Shown here piece after piece: positions 36,120-45,303 of a DNA stretch of 64,000 nt. The notes under the pieces were generated by a model. It ran no database searches, was not told where the DNA came from, and saw nothing but the letters and a program-made list of their open reading frames with translations. Within the stretch, counting starts at the first letter, position 1. Every line of letters starts with the position of its first letter. Location of the stretch: positions 62,001 through 126,000 of the forward strand of contig NZ_PVTE01000004.1 of NCBI RefSeq assembly GCF_003002825.1, in the 5' to 3' direction. Made by a program: the position numbers and the translations under genes. The DNA is from Spirosoma oryzae. GTDB lineage: Bacteria > Bacteroidota > Bacteroidia > Cytophagales > Spirosomataceae.

Positions 36120-37187
36120 ATGCGTATCCTCCTCTTTTTTGCTGTCCTGCTACTTTTTGCATCGTCACCGTCCGTGCTGGCGCAACGCCCGTTGGCGCAA
36201 CGCACGTTCACCAATCCGGTTAAAGATTCCGGACCCGATCCCTGGGTGCTAGCGCACGATGGCTGGTACTATTACATGAATACGACTGGTCGCAATCTGA
36301 CGCTCTGGAAAACCCGGAACATGGCGGACTTGCGGCAGGCAGAATCGAAAGTGATCTACACCCCTCCTGCCGGAACGCCGTACGCCCGCGATCTGTGGGC
36401 ACCCGAAATCCACCGGTTCAACGATAAGTGGTACGTGTATTTCGCGGCTGATTCAATCAACAACATCGGCCACCGCATGTGGGTCATCGAAAATACATCG
36501 TCCGATCCGATGCAGGGCGACTGGACGATGAAAGGTAAGGTCAGCGACAAAGGCGATCACTGGGCCATCGATATGTCGGTGCTTGACTACAACGGACAGT
36601 TATACGCGGCCTGGTCGGGCTGGGCAGGCGCTACCAACGGGCAGCAAAACATCTACATTGCCCGGCTCGAAAACCCGTGGACGATGAGTAGCGACCGCGT
36701 GTTGATCTCGCAGCCCGAACTACCGTGGGAGCGGCATGGCGACGTGCCGACCGACTGGCAGAAGAACGGGGAAGTGCCGAAGATTTATGTGAATGAAGGG
36801 CCGGAATTTTTGCGGCATGATAACCGCCTGTTCATCGTCTACTCGGCGAACGCCTGCTGGCTCGACTACTGCATGGGGTTACTTACGTTCAACGGCAAGG
36901 GCGATCTGCTCAATCCGGCTAATTGGACCAAAAACCAGCAGCCCGTCTTCGTACAGTCACCGGCGAATGGTGTGTATGCGCCCGGCCACGGTGGTTTTTT
37001 CCGGACAACCGGCCCAAATGCGCAGGACTGGATGATCTACCACGCCAATCCCTCCGCGACTGACGGCTGCGGCAATAAACGCGCCCCCCATATGCAGCCC
37101 TTCACCTGGAACACAGACGGCACGCCCAACTTCGGCCAACCAACTACAACAGCACTGGCCGTACCGAATGATAGAATGATAGAATGA
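36120..37187 (+). CDS. GH43 family glycoside hydrolase
   Basis: This 355-aa exported protein has a signal peptide (about 1-21, ending VLAQ) and a five-bladed propeller of GH43, the family of arabinofuranosidases and xylosidases. The catalytic residues can be placed: the base Asp in SGPDPWVL (about 38), the pKa-modulating Asp in HWAIDMSVLDYNG, and the acid Glu in VNEGPEFL. DLWAPEIHRFNDKWYVYFAA is the typical second-blade motif. The last residues (NDRMIE) and the TGA stop are encoded by the GAATGATA octamer array that follows. No sorting domain is present. It is convergent with the T9SS cargo gene. Confidence 0.93.
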   Translation: MRILLFFAVLLLFASSPSVLAQRPLAQRTFTNPVKDSGPDPWVLAHDGWYYYMNTTGRNLTLWKTRNMADLRQAESKVIYTPPAGTPYARDLWAPEIHRFNDKWYVYFAADSINNIGHRMWVIENTSSDPMQGDWTMKGKVSDKGDHWAIDMSVLDYNGQLYAAWSGWAGATNGQQNIYIARLENPWTMSSDRVLISQPELPWERHGDVPTDWQKNGEVPKIYVNEGPEFLRHDNRLFIVYSANACWLDYCMGLLTFNGKGDLLNPANWTKNQQPVFVQSPANGVYAPGHGGFFRTTGPNAQDWMIYHANPSATDGCGNKRAPHMQPFTWNTDGTPNFGQPTTTALAVPNDRMIE

Positions 37188-37275
37188 TAGAATAGGCTGA
37201 CGCATCATTCAATCATTCATTCAATCATTCAATCACTCATTCATTCTATCACTCAGTCATTCAATTATTCTTTCA
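37166..37275. repeat. Octamer inverted array C (GAATGATA / ATCATTCA)
   Basis: The left arm has three exact GAATGATA units (37166-37189). The right arm (37204 to about 37275) has eight to nine ATCATTCA-like units in the inverted sense. The element lies between the convergent GH43 and T9SS cargo genes. It contains the GH43 stop (37185-37187) and overlaps the last codons and stop of the T9SS gene (37265-37267). Same architecture as the heptamer family, but with an 8-nt unit. Confidence 0.82.
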
Positions 37276-39799
37276 CTATTCGCATTACGGTCTGACGGTC
37301 GGTAGCCTCGGCTTTGAGCAGGTACGTACCGGCGGGCAGGTCGGGAAGCGGGTATTCGACCTGGTGTTTGCCAATAAAAGCAGGAACGATAAACTGCCGA
37401 ACTGCCCGCCCGGCCGCATCCTGTACCGTTAACGCAATAGCCTGTCGGCTATCCTGCTCAATTTCGAGCCGCAGATGGGTACCGACCGGATTTGGCAGTA
37501 CCCGGACCGATAGCCCGGTACCAGGCTCGGTAATCGCCGTCAGCACGAAGGCGATCGCGTTGGATGCCGGTGATGCACAGCCATTCTGCGTAACGACGAC
37601 ATAATAGCGACCGCTCTGATACGGTGTCAGCGTCGTTGACGTGGCGTTCGTGATAGCCGTCGCCGACGCAGCGCCGGTCGGCTGGACATACCATTGAATA
37701 CCGGACACATCCGTTACGCGGAGTGTACTGCCCGTTTGTGATACGACGGGGGTTTCCGGAACGGGAAAGCGTGACTTCAGCGTGACGAATGCCGTGGACG
37801 TCGTGCACCGGTTGCTGTCGCGTACACTGACGGTATAGGTTCCTTCACTTAGGCCAGTTTGAGTAACGACCCGGTTCTGCAACGTATCGCGCCGGGGTGT
37901 TTGCCAGTAGACCGTAAATGGACGCGTACCGCCCGCAATCTGTACAGCCGCTTCCCCATCGGCACCACCCGCACAGGTCACGTCTTTGATCGTACCAACG
38001 GTCAGAGACAGTGCCGATGCGTCGCCCACGAACACGGCCGCCGAATCGGTGCAGCCGGCTTCATCACTGATCCGGAAGGTGTATGTACCGGGAATCAGAT
38101 TACCAAACTGATTCGTCGTCTGTGCGTTTTGCCCCAGACGCTGGTAGGTTCGTGCAGTTCCTGCCCCCCCTGTACTCGTCAGCGATACAACACCCGTCGG
38201 GCAGATGCAGCACTTCGCTACCTGTGTCGTCGCCTGCAAACGCAACGGGTCAGCTTTTCCAATTGGTACAGATAATAAGGCGGTACACCCATTCGTATCG
38301 GTGGCAATAACCGTGTACTCACCCAGCGCCAGTCCACCGAATACAGGGCTGCGTTGCACAATTCGCGACGATGCCAGTTGATAACGAATCGGTTCTGTCC
38401 CGCCCGTGCTGCGTACCGTGATCGACCCGCTGGCGTTGCCTTTACAACTCACGGGTAGCACGGTAGCCGCCAGGGAAAGCACCGCCGGCTGCGGCACAGC
38501 AACGGTTCGTTTGAGCGTACAGCCACCCAGATCGCGCACCGTAAACTCGTATGATCCGGTAGCCAGCCCGGTAAAGACCGTTCCCGTCTGGTAGTCTCCG
38601 TTGCCGAGCTGATACTGAAACGGGCCGGTACCATTGCTGCCGATGATCGTAACACTACCATCGGCCGATCCGGCGCAGCGGGTTGGCTGGATCGTCGTTC
38701 GTATGTCAAATGCAGCAGGCGAGCCAATCAGGGCCGTTTGAGCCGTAACGCAGGCCGCCTGATCGGTCACGACAAGTGTGTAACTACCTGCTTTCAGGTC
38801 AGTGAATGTGCCGCTGGGTTGAGCCGCCCCCCCGTTGATCTGGTAACTGTAAGGCGCAGCGCCCCCCGCCACGCTAACAATCAAACCGCCATCCGATCCA
38901 CCAGAGCAGCGCGTGTCGACCGTCCGAATGGACAGATTCATCGCCGTCGGCGGCTTGATCTCTACACTTGCATTGGCCAGACACCCCAGTGCATCCTTAA
39001 CGCCAACCGTATACGTACCCGCCTGTAGACTGATAAATGTGTTCTGGTCCTGAAATACTTGTCCGTTCAGCTGATACTGTTTTGCCCCGGTTCCACCCGT
39101 TGCTGTTACACTGATCTGCCCCGTAAACTGACTCGCGCAGTTGACTGGCTTTGCGACAGCATTGACCGTAATCGACGGTGGTACAGTAATGCGGGCCGCC
39201 CGGCTGGTCGTTGTTCCGCAGGCGTTTGTGGCGGTCAGGTAGTAATTGCCGGTATTGAACGTTTGCACAAACGGAATGCGTAATTCGGCCGTCGAAGCCG
39301 TGGCGTTGTTGAGGATTCGGTAGCCATCAACGTACCAGGTCAGTTGCCCTGACGTACCGTCGGCCAAGGCTACCGACAATCCGGCCGGCACATTTTCGCA
39401 GACGGTAATTGACCCGGGACCGGCTGTAAACGTAACCGCTTGTACGGGGGTAACCGTTGCTGTGGCTGTCGTGGCCGTACCACTCACCGTACACGTAGCC
39501 GTGTATGTGGTAGGCTGACTGGCCGTCACGCTAACGATAGCCGTCGCCTGCCCCGTCGACCAGTGGAGTGTCCCACCTGCTGGGCAACCGGTTGCTGTTA
39601 ACGACGCCGGGCTCCCTTGGCAAACGCTTACCGATGCGGGGCTGAGTGCCAGCGTAGACGCGGGCACTACGGTGCTACTACCAGCCTGCGTAACGGCTGC
39701 GGGGCGGGCCTGCGCTGTAAGGCCCAGCAGCCACAGCAGCAGACTCGTTACCACTATGCACTGACGAATACAACGATGAGTAAGTAGAGGAAGGGTCAT
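37265..39799 (-). CDS. T9SS cargo protein with SprB-type repeats
   Basis: This is an 844-aa secreted surface protein from the ATG at 39799; a TTG lies 12 nt upstream. After a signal peptide (about 1-31) come Ig-like domains, then about six tandem SprB-type repeats (about residues 205-680). Each has the pattern GG.xPYxYQ, a TFTDLKAGSYT-type turn and D..GC. An Ig-like domain and a C-terminal T9SS type A sorting domain follow (about 755-844: VRVLPNPVGTHL, DLPAGTYLLKAEA, VMRIVKE). SprB of Flavobacterium is a mobile gliding adhesin. This much shorter protein may be an adhesin or structural surface protein. Its partner machinery is hinted at by the SprE/PorW-like gene. Confidence 0.88.
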   Translation of the reverse strand: MTLPLLTHRCIRQCIVVTSLLLWLLGLTAQARPAAVTQAGSSTVVPASTLALSPASVSVCQGSPASLTATGCPAGGTLHWSTGQATAIVSVTASQPTTYTATCTVSGTATTATATVTPVQAVTFTAGPGSITVCENVPAGLSVALADGTSGQLTWYVDGYRILNNATASTAELRIPFVQTFNTGNYYLTATNACGTTTSRAARITVPPSITVNAVAKPVNCASQFTGQISVTATGGTGAKQYQLNGQVFQDQNTFISLQAGTYTVGVKDALGCLANASVEIKPPTAMNLSIRTVDTRCSGGSDGGLIVSVAGGAAPYSYQINGGAAQPSGTFTDLKAGSYTLVVTDQAACVTAQTALIGSPAAFDIRTTIQPTRCAGSADGSVTIIGSNGTGPFQYQLGNGDYQTGTVFTGLATGSYEFTVRDLGGCTLKRTVAVPQPAVLSLAATVLPVSCKGNASGSITVRSTGGTEPIRYQLASSRIVQRSPVFGGLALGEYTVIATDTNGCTALLSVPIGKADPLRLQATTQVAKCCICPTGVVSLTSTGGAGTARTYQRLGQNAQTTNQFGNLIPGTYTFRISDEAGCTDSAAVFVGDASALSLTVGTIKDVTCAGGADGEAAVQIAGGTRPFTVYWQTPRRDTLQNRVVTQTGLSEGTYTVSVRDSNRCTTSTAFVTLKSRFPVPETPVVSQTGSTLRVTDVSGIQWYVQPTGAASATAITNATSTTLTPYQSGRYYVVVTQNGCASPASNAIAFVLTAITEPGTGLSVRVLPNPVGTHLRLEIEQDSRQAIALTVQDAAGRAVRQFIVPAFIGKHQVEYPLPDLPAGTYLLKAEATDRQTVMRIVKE

Positions 39800-39828
39800 A
39801 AACGTAACCAATTAGTATGGCGTATAAA

Positions 39829-39836
39829 CAAAGGTA
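39829..39836 (-). promoter_or_regulatory. Putative -7 element of the T9SS cargo gene
   Basis: TACCTTTG on the minus strand matches TAnnTTTG. It lies about 30 nt before the ATG. A TTTG at 39860-39863 could be the -33 box, but the 23-nt spacing is longer than usual. Confidence 0.42.
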
Positions 39837-39896
39837 TTGCATTTGCCGTACTGTCCTGTCAAAGTTCTAGGAGACGGCCTTACTGACCCAAAAACA

Positions 39897-39929
39897 AACC
39901 CCCGGCATCTGATACAGACACCGGGGGTT
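39897..39929 (-). terminator. Terminator after the acidic-protein gene
   Basis: AACCCCCGG (39897-39905) and CCGGGGGTT (39921-39929) form a 9-bp GC stem. On the minus strand it is followed by TGTTTTTGG. It lies 17 nt after the stop of the gene at 39947-40441. Confidence 0.78.
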
Positions 39930-39946
39930 GATAAAATTTGGCATTG

Positions 39947-40441
39947 TTAGTAAAATAAGCCCCAATCGTCGGGAGCGTCGTTATCCTTATCGAACCCGTT
40001 TACCCAATCGACAAACAGCAGCCGGAACTGCTCAATCTCATCACGCAATACGTTCAGGTAAGCCGGTGTCGCCAGCTTTTCGGCCTTGCAATAGGAGGTC
40101 TGCGCCAGCAGTTCGCGAGCATGCATCTTGATGATGACAGCATTCTCCATCCGCAGCGTATATAGATCACCGCCTTCAGCGCCCACGATTTTAGGAGCCA
40201 GCATCATCGCATTGGCTAACATCTGCTCATGCATCATCAGCACATCATCTTCCTTGTTAATGGTTTCGACGATGGCCTGCGTCAGTTCCATTATTTCATT
40301 AGCCTTCCTCAGAATGGGCAGATTCCGAATCCGTTTGTTTTCGGCTTCCATTTCGGCCCGCGTTTCTTCCGGATCATAGTCTTCGTCGAAGCCGTCCCAA
40401 TCCATGAAGTTATCTTCGTCGTCTTCGTCATCAAAGTTCAT
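39947..40441 (-). CDS. Conserved-looking acidic protein of unknown function
   Basis: This 164-aa cytoplasmic protein cannot be assigned to a named family. The first about 28 residues are very acidic (DDEDDEDNFMDWDGFDEDYD). The rest is helical with many Met and Glu residues (EIMELTQAIVETI, VLMMHEQMLANAMMLAPKI). It has no signal peptide or membrane segment. The codon usage and the clean terminator support a real gene. Upstream, TTACTTTG on the minus strand (40480-40487) is a weak -7 candidate. Confidence 0.75.
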   Translation of the reverse strand: MNFDDEDDEDNFMDWDGFDEDYDPEETRAEMEAENKRIRNLPILRKANEIMELTQAIVETINKEDDVLMMHEQMLANAMMLAPKIVGAEGGDLYTLRMENAVIIKMHARELLAQTSYCKAEKLATPAYLNVLRDEIEQFRLLFVDWVNGFDKDNDAPDDWGLFY

Positions 40442-40862
40442 TAGCCAGTCAACGAAGGGTGGCGTTTTCCTTCGTTAGACAAAGTAAAAGAAAGGTTTAG
40501 GAAAAACAAATGAGCGACCGAAATCGACCGAAATCTTCTACTGACAATCAATTACTTATCCGAAAATTAGGCAGCAATTTCAGCAGTAATTTATGCTATA
40601 ATCCTGCTTAGAAAATGACTGTTCTGCTGTAACGTACAAAGCGTTCGGCAAAACGACGGATCGCTGCACGTACGCATAGGACAACCTCTTTAATGCTAAT
40701 TAATTTTCTTCAAAAAGAGTAACATAACAAGAACAAACAAGTGTATCTAATATATTTGATATACCGTATAATCAAGAAGATTTTCTTATCAACCATAGAG
40801 ACCGCTTATCTGGCACAATGCCTGCTCTGTTACATACTGATATATCTGCTTTTAGCTGCTTC
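40442..40862. other. Divergent AT-rich gap
   Basis: About 420 nt lie between two divergent genes. The part 40690-40790 is strongly AT-rich and includes TATATTTG (40751-40758), a -7 match on the plus strand about 110 nt before the preferred ATG of the SGNH gene, without a clear -33 box. No coding potential or repeat array is seen. Confidence 0.4.
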
Positions 40863-43367
40863 ATGAATCACACCGTACTAAACCGCCTGCTCCTGGGCTT
40901 GAACTGTGCTCTACTATGTCTGATTGGTTTACCCGCTATTGCTCAGATCGACGTTACCTATCCTGTCGAGCGGATGATCGTTCAGCGTAATAACAATAAT
41001 CAGGCTACCGTTCAGGTTGCGGGTAGTTACGCCCAACTACTCGATGCAGTTGAAGCCAGAGCCGTAGCTCGCTCGGCGGGTCAGGGTACTACTACCGACT
41101 GGACAACGCTTCAGGCTAATCCGATCAATGGTCAATTCAACGGTACGCTGCAAATTAGTGGTGGCTGGTACCAGATTGAAGTGCGCGGCCGTCGGAACGG
41201 ACAAATCGTTGCCACCGATGCCGTTACCCGGTTTGGTGTCGGCGAAGTCTTTGCTATCCTCGGTCATTCCAACGCCCAGGGTTCCAGTTGCATTAGAGAT
41301 GGGGTCGATTACTGCACGACCATTGACGGAGCCACGGACGACCGGGTTACCGTTGTTCCCCTCAACCAGTCGACACCGGAGTTTCGAGCCTATGAGCAAA
41401 CGGCCAATACCAATTATTTACCCGGTCTTGTTTTCAATCAGCTGGCGACATACAGTGGCTTGTCGCCGTTTGCCCAATTCAGTTGGTTTTGGGGTAAGAT
41501 GGGTGATTTGCTGGTGCAACGGATCAACGTGCCGGTTCTGATCTATAACGCGGGCTTCGGCGGTAGCAACATGGAAGCAAATTATAAGTCGGCCTACGAC
41601 ATTCCGTTCGATCACTTCTTTATCAAATACGCCATTCGGATGCCCTACGTCAACATCCGTAATATCATGAACCTGTACGTACCGGCCACCGGCATTCGAT
41701 CCGTGCTGATTCATCATGGCGAAAACGATCGGAGTAATGCAACAGACGTTATTGCAACACATTATTTTGGTGTGATCGATAAAGTGCGACAGGAGTTCAG
41801 CAAACCTAACCTATCGATGCTCGTCGCTACATCGTCGTATGTAGGCGGGCGCTTCGACAATGTCCGCAATGCACAGGCGCAGGTTATTAACCGGTCTGAC
41901 TATAACGTCTTCCCCGGGCCTGACCTCGACAACATGACAGCCCGACCAGACGGTATCCACTACTCGCCCGATGGACAGCGACAGGTGGCTCAACTCTGGT
42001 CAGACGCCATTACCAACGACTTTTTCACCAAATCACAGCCATACATGGCCGAGCCGCAGCAGCTTATCAGTGCGACCTGCGCGCCCGGCAATCAGCTTCA
42101 GATTACACTTCCGACCAGCGCCAGTTACACCTGGAACACGGGAAGTACGGACCAGAGTCTGACGGTAGGCACTGGTACTTATTCAGCCCGCCTGCGCAGT
42201 GACCAGAACAAAATTACGTTCCCCCCGGCGATCACGGTACCAACCGAAATTCGCCCGGCCGACCCGACTATCAGCGCGCAGGGGTCACCATCCTTCTGCC
42301 TGCCTGGCAACACTGTCTTGCAGGCAAACTATTCGGGCAATGGCCTGACGACCTGGAACACGGGTGCAACCTCAACGTCCTTGGCTATCGGTGCCGTAGG
42401 GACATACTCGGTCCAAACGAAAGGCGCAGCCTACGGCTGTCTGTCTAACTCCGTAGCATATACCGTTAATCCGGCAGGCTCCGATCTTGCCCTGAGCATG
42501 GCGGCCAGTCGACGGGTACCGGCCGTTGGCGACACAGTGACGTTTACGCTGACCGTACGCAATGAAGGCGGCTGCCAGGTCGGGTTTGCGACCATCGCCA
42601 ATCGACTTCCGCCCAACCTGACGCCAATCTCCAGTCCGACGCTTCCGTTCACCAACAGCGTCGTATCGGGCACCATCTCGACCTTGATGCCCGGTCAGGC
42701 AGTCACACAACAGTATGTCGCTCGCGTTGCGATGCCGGGTGTCTACCAGAATGCCGCTGAAATCATGACGCAGGACGGTCCCGACCCAGACAGCCAGCCG
42801 GGGTCGGGAACGGGCGACGGGCAGGACGACGAAGCGCAGGTCGACTTCCGAGCTGGAAACGGCTCAACCCTGTTTGGATCGCCTAACCCGAATCAGGTTC
42901 CATTGCCGACTGTACAGAGTAATCAGCCAACGCCCGACCCGGCCAAAGCAGACATTAGTTTGTCCATGCAGATCGACCGGCGTACGGTGGTGATTGGGCA
43001 GACTGTATCGATCAGCCTGACGGTTTCCAACCTGGGTGGCCTGACGGCCGGACGCGTGGGCGTGCAGCACCTGCTGCCCACCGGCTTGAGCTTCGTTTCA
43101 TCGCCTGATTTTACAGCCAGCGGTTCAACCCTGTCGGCTGTGCTGAGCTCGATTGCACCCGGCAGCAGCGCGACGGTTAGCTTTCTGGCGCGGGCCAGCA
43201 GCACCGGCTCACTGACCAACATGGCCCAAATCAGTTCGTCGACGCAGGCCGATCCCGACAGCACGCCCGGTAATGGTTATACCAACGGTGAAGACGATAC
43301 CGCCCAACTCGATGTTCGCGTAACCGGCTTGTCGGGTGGGCGGCAGGCGGCTTTTTCGAAAAACTAA
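40863..43367 (+). CDS. Secreted SGNH/sialate-O-acetylesterase-like protein with DUF11 repeats
   Basis: This is an 834-aa exported protein from the ATG at 40863, which gives a clean signal peptide ending PAIAQ; an ATG 45 nt upstream is also possible. The middle part (about 110-400) is an SGNH-hydrolase of the SASA type: the nucleophile Ser in GHSNAQG, a later ILIYNAGFGGSNME block and a DGIHYSPDGQRQVA motif with the catalytic Asp and His. Ig-like segments and two DUF11 repeats follow (about 535-655 and 680-815), each ending in DPDS.PG.G...GEDD. The protein stops soon after the second repeat. No T9SS sorting domain is visible, unusual for such modular proteins. Confidence 0.83.
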   Translation: MNHTVLNRLLLGLNCALLCLIGLPAIAQIDVTYPVERMIVQRNNNNQATVQVAGSYAQLLDAVEARAVARSAGQGTTTDWTTLQANPINGQFNGTLQISGGWYQIEVRGRRNGQIVATDAVTRFGVGEVFAILGHSNAQGSSCIRDGVDYCTTIDGATDDRVTVVPLNQSTPEFRAYEQTANTNYLPGLVFNQLATYSGLSPFAQFSWFWGKMGDLLVQRINVPVLIYNAGFGGSNMEANYKSAYDIPFDHFFIKYAIRMPYVNIRNIMNLYVPATGIRSVLIHHGENDRSNATDVIATHYFGVIDKVRQEFSKPNLSMLVATSSYVGGRFDNVRNAQAQVINRSDYNVFPGPDLDNMTARPDGIHYSPDGQRQVAQLWSDAITNDFFTKSQPYMAEPQQLISATCAPGNQLQITLPTSASYTWNTGSTDQSLTVGTGTYSARLRSDQNKITFPPAITVPTEIRPADPTISAQGSPSFCLPGNTVLQANYSGNGLTTWNTGATSTSLAIGAVGTYSVQTKGAAYGCLSNSVAYTVNPAGSDLALSMAASRRVPAVGDTVTFTLTVRNEGGCQVGFATIANRLPPNLTPISSPTLPFTNSVVSGTISTLMPGQAVTQQYVARVAMPGVYQNAAEIMTQDGPDPDSQPGSGTGDGQDDEAQVDFRAGNGSTLFGSPNPNQVPLPTVQSNQPTPDPAKADISLSMQIDRRTVVIGQTVSISLTVSNLGGLTAGRVGVQHLLPTGLSFVSSPDFTASGSTLSAVLSSIAPGSSATVSFLARASSTGSLTNMAQISSSTQADPDSTPGNGYTNGEDDTAQLDVRVTGLSGGRQAAFSKN

Positions 43368-43447
43368 CAACTGGTCAGCGATTACCGAACCAACACCACT
43401 TTTTGCAGAAAACCGTTTTCAGATGAACCATCAACGGGGCAAGCCTG

Positions 43448-43455
43448 TATATTTG
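43448..43455 (+). promoter_or_regulatory. Putative -7 element of the Anbu gene
   Basis: TATATTTG, followed by C, is an exact TAnnTTTG match 32 nt before the ATG. No convincing -33 box is seen at the expected distance. Confidence 0.45.
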
Positions 43456-43487
43456 CTCTGGGTGCCCCCGTTTTGTAACGCTGAAAA

Positions 43488-44228
43488 ATGACGTATTGCT
43501 TAGGAATTAAGGTGAAGGGTGGTCTGGTTGCGATCGCCGATACCCGGCTGACGTCGGGTTCAGAAGTATCATCGAACCGGAAGATTTCGGTGCACGAGGT
43601 TGAGAACCACTCCCTGTTCATCATGACGTCGGGCCTGCGTTCCGTCCGTGATAAGGCCATCACGTATTTCCGTGAGGTCATTGCCGAACAGGACCGATCG
43701 TTCACCAAACTGTACCAGGCCGTCAACGCATTTGGTGAGCAGGTAAAGCGGGTGGCGCAGGAAGACAAGGCCTCCATCGTTGCCAGCGGGCTGAATTTCA
43801 ACCTCAACGCCATTGTTGGCGGGCAGCTTGAGCAGGATAAAGAGCATAAGCTATTCATGCTGTATCCCGAAGGAAACTGGGTAGAAGTCGATCAGGGCTC
43901 ACCGTTCAAAATAATCGGCAATTCGGGTTATGGCAAGCCGCTGCTGTTTCGTAATCTGTCGTACGAAACCAGTTTGCAGGACGCGCTCAAAATTGGTTTT
44001 CTGGCGTTCGACGCGACCCGCGTCAGTGCCAATGACGTCGACTACCCGCTCGACGTGGTCATCTACCCCACCGACAGTTTTCACATGACCGAATACCGGT
44101 TGGAGAAAGACGATATGGATGAGGTATCACACCAATGGAGCGCCCTGCTGAGTAACTCCGTTCGCAAGCTGCCCGGCTACTGGATGGACCCCATTTTCGA
44201 AAAGGTCCGGGCCGTTAAAAACAGTTAA
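43488..44228 (+). CDS. Anbu (ancestral beta-subunit) proteasome-like peptidase
   Basis: This 246-aa N-terminal-nucleophile hydrolase is related to proteasome beta subunits and HslV. After removal of Met1 the protein would start with Thr (TYCLGIKVKGGLVAIADTRLTSG), the expected catalytic residue, followed by the family's ADTR motif. IVGGQLEQDKEHKLFMLYPEGNW, the GNSGYGKPLLFR block and the length also match Anbu. Known Anbu proteins form open helical rings and lie with transglutaminase-like, alpha-E and ATP-grasp genes. Here only the transglutaminase follows (35-nt gap). Substrates are unknown. Confidence 0.9.
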   Translation: MTYCLGIKVKGGLVAIADTRLTSGSEVSSNRKISVHEVENHSLFIMTSGLRSVRDKAITYFREVIAEQDRSFTKLYQAVNAFGEQVKRVAQEDKASIVASGLNFNLNAIVGGQLEQDKEHKLFMLYPEGNWVEVDQGSPFKIIGNSGYGKPLLFRNLSYETSLQDALKIGFLAFDATRVSANDVDYPLDVVIYPTDSFHMTEYRLEKDDMDEVSHQWSALLSNSVRKLPGYWMDPIFEKVRAVKNS

Positions 44229-44263
44229 GCATGCTTTCGGCTTAGTCTGTAATACCTTCCGCT

Positions 44264-45094
44264 ATGCATCTGCACGTCCGGCACGATTCTGAGTACACCT
44301 ACGACCATCCGGTTTCGCTGGGTCCGCAGACGCTCTATCTGTACCCGCGCACCTATCCGTATCAGCGGCTGTTGCGGTACGACTTACAGATCGACCCGGC
44401 TCCCTCGCGCATCGTCCGTAACATCGACGTGGAAGGCAACGTACAGCAACTGGTTTATTTCGATCAGCCGACCGATTACCTGACAATTCGGTCGGAAGTA
44501 GAACTTGAATCGAGCGAGTTCAATCTCTTCGATTTTGTTCTGTTCCCGTTCGACACGCAGCGCATTCCGTTTCGCTACCCGGCTCCGGAACAGGACCTGC
44601 TGCTACCTTATCTGGAGCGGGTTGGTGTATCGGAACGGGTCGAGAGCTGGGCACGTCAACTGGCGTCGCAGGCCAACTGGCAGACCGTTGCCTTTCTGAT
44701 GACGCTCAACCAGACCATTCGGGCGTTTACCTACGAAGTTCGTGAGGTAGGTGCTCCCTACCCGCCGGAGCAGACGCTTACCCTGATGCGGGGCTCCTGC
44801 CGGGACTATACGACACTTTTCATGGCCGCCTGCCGAAGTCTGGGTATGGCCGCCCGGTTTGTCAGCGGGTACCTGTTCGGGAATCCGCAGCAGGAGCATC
44901 AGCTACATGCCTGGGTCGAAGTATACCTGCCCGGCGCGGGCTGGCGCGGCTTTGATCCGACCGAAGGCACAGTCGTAGGAAACCGGCATATTTTTCTGAC
45001 GTCGACGGCCAAGCCCGAACTGGCTGCCCCCATCAGCGGCACCTTTCAGGGTCAGGCTAGTTCGACCTTACGCTCCGAGCTGTATTTCGGCTGA
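44264..45094 (+). CDS. Transglutaminase-like protein of the Anbu locus
   Basis: This 276-aa cytoplasmic protein has an N-terminal beta-rich transglutaminase N-domain (HVRHDSEYTYDHPVSLGPQTLYLYPR) and a papain-like transglutaminase core. The catalytic triad is Cys179 in RGSCRDYTTL, His216 in HAWVEVY and Asp231 in GFDPTEG. Such proteins accompany Anbu in many bacteria, and some may act as peptidases or peptide ligases. The gene follows Anbu by 35 nt in the same direction. Confidence 0.9.
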   Translation: MHLHVRHDSEYTYDHPVSLGPQTLYLYPRTYPYQRLLRYDLQIDPAPSRIVRNIDVEGNVQQLVYFDQPTDYLTIRSEVELESSEFNLFDFVLFPFDTQRIPFRYPAPEQDLLLPYLERVGVSERVESWARQLASQANWQTVAFLMTLNQTIRAFTYEVREVGAPYPPEQTLTLMRGSCRDYTTLFMAACRSLGMAARFVSGYLFGNPQQEHQLHAWVEVYLPGAGWRGFDPTEGTVVGNRHIFLTSTAKPELAAPISGTFQGQASSTLRSELYFG

Positions 45095-45166
45095 TTCGTT
45101 CCCTAATAAAACGACCAGCGCCCTTCTTTTGTCGAGCCAACACGCGGTCGGCTACGGGCCGAATCG

Positions 45167-45174
45167 TATCTTTG
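45167..45174 (+). promoter_or_regulatory. Putative -7 element of glmM
   Basis: TATCTTTG matches TAnnTTTG on the plus strand, about 130 nt before the GTG start of glmM. The 209-nt gap from 45095 holds no gene of its own; a -33 box is not clear. Confidence 0.42.
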
Positions 45175-45303
45175 TCAACGCCGGATTAGCTGGCCATCAG
45201 CAAGCCTGTGGCTGTCTACCGACCGGTTCGTTTGGTCAACAGCATTGGTTTCCGGGAAACCATCAACAAACGAATCGTAAACCGACTCATTCTTTTCAGT
45301 ATC

